DNA of 64,000 nt from positions 31,039 through 95,038 of the forward strand of contig CAZEPJ010000006.1 of NCBI GenBank assembly GCA_964514105.1. Direction: 5' to 3'. The notes under the pieces are model-generated. The model was given only the letters and a program-made list of their open reading frames with translations, made no database searches and was not told the origin of the DNA. Of this stretch, positions 25,727 to 31,852 are shown one piece after another; the stretch's first letter is position 1; every line of letters starts with the position of its first letter. The DNA comes from CAZEPJ01 sp964514105 (GTDB taxonomy: Bacteria > Desulfobacterota > Desulfocorpusculales > Desulfocorpusculum). A program made the translations under genes and the position numbers.

Positions 25727-26410
25727 CTAGCCGTCTCCGAACGTGGTCTGCAAGGCGTCGTCCTTGGCCTCCTGGATGTGGTGCCGCATGATGCGCTCGC
25801 ACAGGTCCGGGTCCCGCAGCCTCAGGGCCATGAGAATCTTCCGATGTCCCTCGACGGACCGCTTGCCGCCGTCGGGGTAACGCAGGGTGTCTCTTCGGTA
25901 CCGCAGGACGTACTTGCGAATGTTGACCATCATGCGGTGAAAGCGCTGCCGATCCCTGAGCAGGCCGTGGAGGGCGTCATGGAACCGGGTGTTCCACCGG
26001 TAGACCTCATCGATCTTCCCCTGCCGCAAGGCTTCCTCGGCCCTCTCCACGTAGCTCTCCAGTTGCCCCAGGGCCTCCTCGGTGATGCTCTGGCAGATGA
26101 ACCGGAGGGTGAAACCCTCCAATGCGGCCCGCATGTCGAAGAGTTCCTCCATCTCCTCCCGGGAGTCCTTGGGGATGATGAACCCGCGGGTCTCCAGGGG
26201 CTTGATGAGCCCCTCCAGCTCCAGTTTGTGCAATGCCTCGCGCACCGGGGTCCGGCTCACGCCGAACTCCTCGGCCAGGTGTTCCTCGGTGAGCCGCTCC
26301 CCGGGCTTGAATCGGCCCGCCAGGACCCTGGACTTGAGCTGCTCGTAGGCCCGGTCCCGCACCGAGACGCTCTTTCTCCTGGCGCCGCCTGTGGATGCCT
26401 GAGTCGCCAT
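25727..26410 (-). CDS. GntR-family transcriptional regulator, FadR (FCD) subfamily
   Basis: A 227-residue DNA-binding protein. A winged helix occupies about residues 15-85 (VRDRAYEQLKSRVL, ERLTEEHLAEEFGVSRTPV) and an all-helical FCD ligand domain about 95-215. FCD members usually bind small carboxylates and metal, and repress catabolic genes until the ligand is present. The ATG at 26410 directly abuts an ATTGTATCCAAT operator; a TTG at 26422 in the same frame lies inside that operator and is rejected. It heads the minus-strand cluster through tctA and is probably autoregulated. Confidence 0.92.
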   Translation of the reverse strand: MATQASTGGARRKSVSVRDRAYEQLKSRVLAGRFKPGERLTEEHLAEEFGVSRTPVREALHKLELEGLIKPLETRGFIIPKDSREEMEELFDMRAALEGFTLRFICQSITEEALGQLESYVERAEEALRQGKIDEVYRWNTRFHDALHGLLRDRQRFHRMMVNIRKYVLRYRRDTLRYPDGGKRSVEGHRKILMALRLRDPDLCERIMRHHIQEAKDDALQTTFGDG

Positions 26411-26411
26411 A

Positions 26412-26423
26412 ATTGTATCCAAT
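26412..26423. promoter_or_regulatory. Proximal GntR-type operator at the gntR start codon
   Basis: ATTGTATCCAAT on the plus strand (TTGGATACAA in the direction of gntR transcription). It lies 30 nt after the -10 box and immediately before the ATG, so bound repressor would cover the leader. Confidence 0.7.
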
Positions 26424-26451
26424 TGAAGAATGGATGACAGGTTTATTACGA

Positions 26452-26480
26452 GTAATATCCCAGCTCCTACAGCTTGTCAA
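26452..26480 (-). promoter_or_regulatory. Promoter of gntR and probably of the whole redox-transport operon
   Basis: TTGACA (26480-26475), 17 bp spacer, TATTAC (26457-26452) on the minus strand; start site near 26445. An AT-rich stretch (26490-26530) lies just upstream. Confidence 0.75.
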
Positions 26481-26598
26481 GCAAATTCGATATGCATTTT
26501 TGTTCAATTATTATCAGTTATTATAGCCAAGGGCCGCATTTCGCCATCTTCGGTTCCTCCGCCGGAATCCGTCCACAACGCACCTGCCCCCCTCTGAT

Positions 26599-26608
26599 TT
26601 GGATACAA
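26599..26608. promoter_or_regulatory. Distal GntR-type operator (gntR promoter / ferredoxin side)
   Basis: TTGGATACAA on the plus strand, centre 186 bp from the gntR-proximal operator and upstream of the gntR promoter. It also lies 77 bp upstream of the -35 box of the divergent small ferredoxin gene, so it could influence both directions. Confidence 0.65.
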
Positions 26609-26675
26609 TCAAACCGATTCCCATCAGGTCTATATCCCATCCTTCCATCACATTCGGCAGGGAAGCCGCGGGTCC

Positions 26676-26704
26676 TTGAACAGCATCTTTGCGCCCTGTA
26701 AACT
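26676..26704 (+). promoter_or_regulatory. Promoter candidate for the small ferredoxin gene
   Basis: TTGAAC (26676-26681), 17 bp spacer, TAAACT (26699-26704). Each box matches consensus in four of six positions; the start site would be near 26711, 65 nt before the ATG. Confidence 0.45.
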
Positions 26705-26775
26705 GGAAGTCCGGTCAAACAGGGGCGGCTCAAGCGATTCCGCCCGCGCCCATCCGGTGGTGGGAAGGGAGAATC

Positions 26776-27015
26776 ATGGCTTCCTTCGAGGTCAAGGTGG
26801 ACCGGCGCAAGTGCAAGGGGTGCGAGGAGTGTCTGGAAGTCTGCACGGCTTGCGTCTTCGAGATGCGCGACGGGCGCTCCTTGGCGCTCCATGGACAAAA
26901 GTGCGTGGGGTGTCGAAGCTGCATCCAGGCCTGCCGGGAAGATGCCATTATGGTGAGCGAGCTCCAACCCCGCCTGTCAGAGACCTGCCTGGCCCTCCTC
27001 AAGGACATGCCCTGA
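26776..27015 (+). CDS. Small 2[4Fe-4S] ferredoxin
   Basis: A 79-residue protein with two cluster motifs, CKGCEECLEVCTACVF and CVGCRSCIQACREDAI. The proline that normally follows the fourth cysteine is replaced in both (CT and CR), which usually alters cluster potential. It is transcribed divergently from gntR, and its stop is 19 nt from the convergent permease gene. It probably serves as a soluble electron carrier for the neighbouring oxidoreductases; that link is inferred from position only. GGGAAGGGAGA precedes the ATG. Confidence 0.88.
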   Translation: MASFEVKVDRRKCKGCEECLEVCTACVFEMRDGRSLALHGQKCVGCRSCIQACREDAIMVSELQPRLSETCLALLKDMP

Positions 27016-27034
27016 GGGACGGCTCCCCCTCCCA

Positions 27035-28351
27035 TCAGGGCAAGGTTGCGGCCCCCAAGCCCTGCAGGGCGGCGTAGTACGCGACCCCTCCCCCCAGCAG
27101 GATCAGGCAGGGGAGCCACAGGTATCGGTACACACCGGGCAAAGAGGCGTGGAAGTACTCGTTGCTCAAGAGCAGGCACAAATGGATGGGGCTCAGCAAA
27201 CTGCCCGTGAAGCCCGCCACCAGCGCCAGGACCATCAACGGCAGTACCGGGACGGGCAGCGCCGCGGCCAGGGCCAGGTTGACCACCACCGGAAAGGCGA
27301 TGCCCACGAACGGGAGGGTCATTCCCGTGACCACCCCCGTCACCAGTGGGAGCGCCACCGCCACCGTCCAGGGCGGGATCTCCATGCGGGCCAGGACCTG
27401 GCCCACGGCCAAGGCCGCCCCGCTCTGTTCCAAGACGCCCCGGAACAGAAAAACGCCGGCCACCGAAGCCCAGAGGCGAACCAGCTTCCCGTCCAGGACG
27501 ATGACCCGGATCTGCGTCCACCCCGCCCCGCCGTCCCTCCAGCACCACAACACCGCCGCCAGGAGCCCAGCAGCCAGGCCCGTTTCCTTGGGCAGATGGC
27601 GCAGGATGGACTCTGGGCCCGTCCCTTCCACCCCCAGGCCGTAGATTACCCCGGGGGTCAGGGCCAGGATGAGGGGTGCCAGGGGCCTTAGGAGGCCCTC
27701 CACCGGAGGGTCGCCTCCCCCCCCCGCGGCCTGCACGCCGTTGCGGGGTATGGCCAGGAAGTGGGGCAGTCCGCCCGCCACGGCCAGGAGGGTCATGGGC
27801 GATGCCACCAGGATGAAGAGCCACAGCTCGAGCCCCGCGATGGCACAGGTGAGCAGCACGCCGGGGAACAGGGGCCAGGAATACTCCCAGATATGGCGGT
27901 ACCAGTAGTTGAGAAAGCTCTTGAGCGCCGGGGGGAGCCGTCCGGCCGGGTCGAAGGCGTCCAACAGCGGGGCGGAGAAGTAGGCCCCTCCGGGCATGGG
28001 CAGGAGGCCGATGAGGGTGGGAAAGGCCAGGAGCCCCCATCGGCTCCCGCCCACGAGCCGCCGGGACCGCGCCAGGAGCGACTCCATCTGGCCCAGCCGC
28101 TCCATGCTGTTGCTCAGCACGAAAATCAGGCTGATGATGGCCGCCAGGGTCCCGGCCCCCGGATTCACCAGGGATGCCGCCAGGGTCCGCAGCAGGGTCC
28201 AGGGGGCCAGGGAGAAGAGCAGGCCCAGGACCACAGCCCCTGCGGCCATGGCCGGTCCCACCTGGACCGAAAGGCGCAGGAGGAGGACCACCACGCCGAA
28301 GGCCGCGGCCAGTTTCAACAGGGGGAGAAGGGCGGCTCCGTCCATGCCCAT
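27035..28351 (-). CDS. DUF401-family integral membrane protein (putative permease)
   Basis: A roughly 438-residue, very hydrophobic protein with 10-12 predicted membrane segments. PTLIGLLPMPGGAYFSAPLL and GFTGSLLSPIHLCLLLSNEYF resemble the two re-entrant motifs of the DUF401 (AF0261-type) family, distantly related to anion or gluconate-type permeases. Its substrate is unknown. It follows protein D-2 by 37 bp, so the second E-D pair also travels with a transporter, as the first travels with tctABC. Start ATG at 28351; another in-frame ATG is at 28345. Confidence 0.8.
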   Translation of the reverse strand: MGMDGAALLPLLKLAAAFGVVVLLLRLSVQVGPAMAAGAVVLGLLFSLAPWTLLRTLAASLVNPGAGTLAAIISLIFVLSNSMERLGQMESLLARSRRLVGGSRWGLLAFPTLIGLLPMPGGAYFSAPLLDAFDPAGRLPPALKSFLNYWYRHIWEYSWPLFPGVLLTCAIAGLELWLFILVASPMTLLAVAGGLPHFLAIPRNGVQAAGGGGDPPVEGLLRPLAPLILALTPGVIYGLGVEGTGPESILRHLPKETGLAAGLLAAVLWCWRDGGAGWTQIRVIVLDGKLVRLWASVAGVFLFRGVLEQSGAALAVGQVLARMEIPPWTVAVALPLVTGVVTGMTLPFVGIAFPVVVNLALAAALPVPVLPLMVLALVAGFTGSLLSPIHLCLLLSNEYFHASLPGVYRYLWLPCLILLGGGVAYYAALQGLGAATLP

Positions 28352-28388
28352 GATCCGCAGAGCTCCTGGCGGCCCTTGCCCCGAGGCC

Positions 28389-29045
28389 TCACGTCGGGGA
28401 AGGGGCCGGGCGGCATCCCGCATCCTGCATGCGTCGGAGGAGCTGCTCGGCCCGGGCCGGGTTGAAGACCCCGCACTCACAGCACTTGGCCATGATGCGA
28501 GCGGCCTTCCTCGGTGTAAGGCGGCGCAGCCTCACGAGTTCAACCATCTTCCGGATGAGGTTGAAGGAGACCATGCCGTGGCCGCACAGGCTGTTGAACT
28601 CCAGGACCTCCCGCTCGGGCAGCCGGTCTGTGGCGCCCCAGACCCCCAGGGAGTGCTCGGCGCTGTGCCTCTGGATGCCGACCCGTTGACAACACCCCCG
28701 CACCGCTTCCAGCAGACCGCTCACGTTGATGCACAGCCCCAGATCGGCACGGATCAGCTCCTCGATGACCGTCTGCACGGTCCCCAGGTCGGTGAAGACC
28801 GCCGATGCCCCTGCCCCGTCCCCCTGGTTGGCGATGAGTCGCTGGATGTCGATGTCGTCCTGGAGGATGTTCCCCTGCTTGCCGTCACCGATGTTCACGG
28901 GGTTGTGCCTCAGGCAGATGCGCATGAATTCCCGAAGCTTGGGGGCCGACCCCTCGCGGTTGATCCCCTTGGCCGTGTGGGCGAAGACCACGAAGTCCCC
29001 CTCGAGGTCCTCCCATGTCCCGCGCCGATGCAGGGTGTTGGTCAT
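28389..29045 (-). CDS. Conserved protein of unknown function, paralogue of protein D (D-2)
   Basis: A 218-residue paralogue of the protein at 24087-24734. Shared features are MTNTLHRRG at the start, GSAPK, NIGD..GNI, HSLGVWGATDRLP, the CGHGMVS motif (Cys154) and a CCECGVFN motif near the C terminus. The ATG overlaps the E-2 stop as ATGA, implying translational coupling. Function unknown; the conserved Cys/His motifs suggest a metal or cluster site. Confidence 0.82.
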   Translation of the reverse strand: MTNTLHRRGTWEDLEGDFVVFAHTAKGINREGSAPKLREFMRICLRHNPVNIGDGKQGNILQDDIDIQRLIANQGDGAGASAVFTDLGTVQTVIEELIRADLGLCINVSGLLEAVRGCCQRVGIQRHSAEHSLGVWGATDRLPEREVLEFNSLCGHGMVSFNLIRKMVELVRLRRLTPRKAARIMAKCCECGVFNPARAEQLLRRMQDAGCRPAPSPT

Positions 29046-29857
29046 GGGCCTTGCTCCTCGAAAAGGGGCCGCCCCAGGCCCAAATTGGTCTTGCCGTTGA
29101 TGGAGAGGAGGTATCCCGAATCCCGGACCCATGCCTCGTGGGGGATGGTGCCGTCGGGGAGGCACCTGGAGGCGATCCCCACGCTCATCACCGTATCGAT
29201 CTCCCTCTGGACCCGATTGAGGGTCGCCAGGACCTCGGGGATGCGCTCCAGGGTGGTCCGCATCTCGATGATGGCCGAGAGCACCTTCTCGTCGAGGACG
29301 TCCTCCCGGATCCTGCCCGCGCGAGGATCGGCCATGAGCTGGGTCACGGGGTTCTGGGGCTCGAAGGACATGCCCAGGGAGGCCAAGGCCATGGCCACCT
29401 TCTCGATCACGCGGAAATGGGCCCCGATCCCCGGCCGGCCCAGCTCGACCACCAGGCCCACGTCCCCGGCCCGCAGCCGGCCAGTCACGTCGTTGCTCTT
29501 GATCTCATCGGTCCCCCGGCCCGGGACCCCGGTCCCCTCGTGGACCGTGGAGGGATCGCTGAAGGCCGCGCGCACCGACCGGGGCCACGCCAGCTTGGGA
29601 GGACTCAGGGCCCCCGTGGGGCATACGTCCACCTCGGCCAAGTAGCCCAGACGCAGGAGGGCGAGCACCCGTCGGATGGCCCGAACCAGGGCGGGCCTGT
29701 ACCTCTCGCTTCGCAAGAGCCGGAAGCAGGTGCCGCACTCCACGCAGGCCTCCTGATCCACCACGGACCGTCCGTCCGTGTCCAGCCAGATGGCCCCCAT
29801 GGTGCACACCGCGTGGCAGTTGCCGCACCCCACGCACTTGGTCTTGTCGATCAGCAT
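29042..29857 (-). CDS. Fe-S protein, paralogue of protein E with a split second ferredoxin motif (E-2)
   Basis: A 271-residue paralogue of 24886-25647. Cys8/11/14/18 form the first cluster motif. The second motif has Cys38/41/44 but the fourth Cys is at 79, separated by 34 residues (about 29 inserted, Arg/Leu-rich: YRPALVRAIRRVLALLRL). The C-terminal domain keeps VPGRGTDEIKSNDVTG, LGRPGIGAHFRVIEKVAMA and NPVTQLMAD. The insertion may rework or insulate the second cluster. First gene of an E-2, D-2, permease set with its own promoter and a terminator-like leader. Confidence 0.83.
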   Translation of the reverse strand: MLIDKTKCVGCGNCHAVCTMGAIWLDTDGRSVVDQEACVECGTCFRLLRSERYRPALVRAIRRVLALLRLGYLAEVDVCPTGALSPPKLAWPRSVRAAFSDPSTVHEGTGVPGRGTDEIKSNDVTGRLRAGDVGLVVELGRPGIGAHFRVIEKVAMALASLGMSFEPQNPVTQLMADPRAGRIREDVLDEKVLSAIIEMRTTLERIPEVLATLNRVQREIDTVMSVGIASRCLPDGTIPHEAWVRDSGYLLSINGKTNLGLGRPLFEEQGP

Positions 29858-29879
29858 GCAGTCGGTCCCCCGTGCCGTG

Positions 29880-29915
29880 AAAAAGCATGCCCCAGGTCGG
29901 ATCGTCTCCTGGGGC
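29880..29915 (-). terminator. Terminator-like hairpin in the leader of the E-2 operon (attenuator candidate)
   Basis: On the minus strand GCCCCAGG (29915-29908) pairs perfectly with CCTGGGGC (29896-29889) around an 11-nt loop, followed four bases later by TTTTT (29884-29880). It lies between the promoter and the ATG of E-2, with no gene upstream on this strand to terminate, so conditional termination of the leader is the natural reading. Confidence 0.6.
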
Positions 29916-29950
29916 TCTGCATCTCGCCCGTTCCGGGGCGCCTGGGAACG

Positions 29951-29979
29951 ATTATACGCCCCGAAGCCGGCTCATCCAA
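29951..29979 (-). promoter_or_regulatory. Promoter of the E-2/D-2/permease operon
   Basis: A perfect TATAAT (29956-29951) with a weak TTGGAT -35 (29979-29974) at 17 bp on the minus strand. The start site would be near 29944, giving a leader of about 87 nt that contains the hairpin at 29880-29915. Confidence 0.6.
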
Positions 29980-30091
29980 CCCCCGGGCGAAGGGTGCCCC
30001 CCCACCTTGACTGGACCCCGGGCCGCAGGGTACATGTTCGGGATACCGCATCCGGGGCCGGGCCCTGGACAGACCCGGCGGGGAGGGAGAC

Positions 30092-30517
30092 ATGGACGAA
30101 AAGGAGATCTGGAGCCGCTTCCAGCGGCACATGGGGTACACGGACGAGGAGATGGCGCGTTTCCGGTCGGACCCCGAGAAGGTGCGCATGGTGACCCAGA
30201 CGCCGGAGTTCGTCAAGTGCCGGGTCATCGTCGAGGTCATCGAGTCCCACGGGTGCCACGCCCGCCATCGGGTGGGGGACCGCTTCGTCATGACCGCGGG
30301 CGGGCAGCTCATGACCGCACAGTGTCCCCCGCGCATGTGCATGTTCGCCCTGGGGCCCGTGGCCAGCGTGCTTCCGGCCATCTACGAGCGGCTCATCACC
30401 CGCTCGGACCCCGATTTCCGGCGCTTCAACATCGTCCAGTGCACGGACGTGGGCCTGGACAAGGGGGGATGGGGCCGGATCCTCATGAAGGTCTATGTGG
30501 AGAAGGCCGGCGGGTAG
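30092..30517 (+). CDS. TIGR04076 family protein
   Basis: A 141-residue protein. The middle carries VIVEVIESHG-C and HRVGDRFVM, followed by a Cys-containing segment (AQCPPRMCMFAL) and IVQCTDVG, the pattern of the TIGR04076 family, whose function is not known. Family members often occur near Fe-S or anaerobic redox genes in anaerobes. It has an N-terminal extension of about 45 residues (MDEKEIWSRFQRHMGYTDEE). GGGAGGGAGAC precedes the ATG. A possible promoter is TTGACT at 30007 with TACATG at 30031. Confidence 0.75.
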   Translation: MDEKEIWSRFQRHMGYTDEEMARFRSDPEKVRMVTQTPEFVKCRVIVEVIESHGCHARHRVGDRFVMTAGGQLMTAQCPPRMCMFALGPVASVLPAIYERLITRSDPDFRRFNIVQCTDVGLDKGGWGRILMKVYVEKAGG

Positions 30518-30811
30518 GGCTTCCGAACGGTCACCGGACCACCCGGATCTCCACGCCCATCCGGAGGCCGGCCCGGTTTTTGTCCCCGGCACGGGCGGGG
30601 ATGTGTCGCGCCGAGGCCACGGCCAGGCAGGCCCGCTCCCCCGGTGAAGGCCCCAAAGGATGGCTGCCAGGGCCCCGTGCCTCGGCTACCATGCGCCCGC
30701 CCCGTGCGGCTCCAGTGCGAAGCCCCGCATGGACTGCCTCGGAAAGGCTGCGGACAGTGAGCGTGTCCCAGTCTCCCCTCTCGCCATGCCATGCCATCGT
30801 TGTTGGCGTTG

Positions 30812-30841
30812 GGTGTCAATCGCCCAGGAATGATTGACGCC
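30812..30841. promoter_or_regulatory. Inverted-repeat operator candidate overlapping the ZIP promoter
   Basis: GGTGTCAATC and GATTGACGCC form 10-bp arms (one mismatch) separated by 10 bp. The right arm contains the -35 box of the ZIP promoter, so a bound dimer would block RNA polymerase. A metal-responsive repressor is plausible given the downstream gene, but no family is assigned. Confidence 0.5.
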
Positions 30842-30862
30842 CCCCGCCGGGTCTCGTAGGAT
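30834..30862 (+). promoter_or_regulatory. Promoter of the ZIP transporter gene
   Basis: TTGACG (30834-30839), 17 bp spacer, TAGGAT (30857-30862); start site near 30869, leader about 70 nt. Confidence 0.65.
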
Positions 30863-30938
30863 CTAGCTGCGACGACGTCAGACCCCGATTCACCCGGCGT
30901 ATGGCGTCGGGCTTTGGAGTCCAGCATTTCCCGGCAGG

Positions 30939-31748
30939 ATGATCCTGATGGAGACGAACGTCCTTCTCGCCTTCGGATTGACGGCCCTGGCCGGGCTGGC
31001 CACGGGCATCGGGAGCGCCATGGCCCTGGTGGCGAAACGGACCTCCAGGAGGTTTCTCTCCGCGTCCCTGGGGTTCTCCGCGGGGGTCATGATCTATGTT
31101 TCTTTCGTGGAGATCCTGGCCAAGGCCCGCAAATCCCTGGTCGATTCCCAGGGCGAGCTCTGGGGGTCTTGGACGGCGGTCCTGGCCTTCTTCGGGGGCA
31201 TCCTGGTCATCCTGGTCATCGACCGCCTCGTCCCGTCGTACGAGAACCCCCACACGCCGCGCGAGGTGGAGGAGATGTCCAGGGGCCGGCGGGACCCCGA
31301 CCTCCTGCGCATGGGACTCCTGACCGCGGTGGCGCTGGCCATTCACAACTTCCCCGAAGGACTGGCGACCTTCTCCGCGGCCTTGAGCGATCCGGCCATC
31401 GGGGTCTCCATCGCAGTGGCCATTGCCATCCACAACATCCCCGAGGGGATCTCCGTGGCCGTCCCTATCCACGCCGCCACCGGGAGCCGCAAGAAAGCCT
31501 TCTGGCTCTCCTTCCTGTCCGGGGCGGCCGAGCCCGTGGGGGCCCTGGTGGGCTACGCCATCCTGCGGCCCTTTTTCTCCCCCGTGACGTTCGGGCTGCT
31601 CTTCGCGTCGGTGGCCGGGATCATGGTCTTCGTTTCCCTGGACGAATTGCTTCCCACGGCCAAGAAGTTCGACAGCGGCCACTTCGCCATGTACGGACTC
31701 ATCGCCGGCATGGGCGTCATGGCCCTGAGCTTGCTCCTGTTCCTGTAG
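30939..31748 (+). CDS. zupT: ZIP-family metal transporter (ZupT-like)
   Basis: A 269-residue membrane protein importing zinc or other divalent metals. Eight hydrophobic segments, with the metal-binding signatures LAIHNFPEGLATF and IAIHNIPEGISVA on the fourth and fifth, and the family element GSAMALVAKRTSRRFLSASL near the start. Length and motifs match ZupT. The ATG at 30948 has better ribosome-site spacing (AGGA) than the one at 30939, so the true protein may be three residues shorter. A repressor-like inverted repeat overlaps its promoter. Confidence 0.93.
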   Translation: MILMETNVLLAFGLTALAGLATGIGSAMALVAKRTSRRFLSASLGFSAGVMIYVSFVEILAKARKSLVDSQGELWGSWTAVLAFFGGILVILVIDRLVPSYENPHTPREVEEMSRGRRDPDLLRMGLLTAVALAIHNFPEGLATFSAALSDPAIGVSIAVAIAIHNIPEGISVAVPIHAATGSRKKAFWLSFLSGAAEPVGALVGYAILRPFFSPVTFGLLFASVAGIMVFVSLDELLPTAKKFDSGHFAMYGLIAGMGVMALSLLLFL

Positions 31749-31852
31749 CCCGATGGGGGGGGCGAGCCGTGCAGATGGCATCCGGCCCCGTTGTATGTTA
31801 TGAAGGGTACCGCGGTTGACCCGCCCGCGCCGTCCGAGTCGAGAGGTGTGCC

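Larger units (their letters stand above)
30518..30938. other. 421-bp intergenic region upstream of the ZIP gene
   Basis: The left part (30531-30797, minus strand) has an open frame of 88 codons whose product resembles nothing I recognise and has no clear ribosome site; I do not call it a gene. The right part holds the inverted repeat and promoter listed separately. Confidence 0.4.

Noticed and set aside
26411..26422. GntR start at a TTG (26422)
   Set aside because: It lies inside the operator; the ATG at 26410 gives the normal start.
30531..30797. 88-codon minus-strand open frame
   Set aside because: No clear ribosome site or recognisable family; composition fits a chance frame in high-GC DNA.
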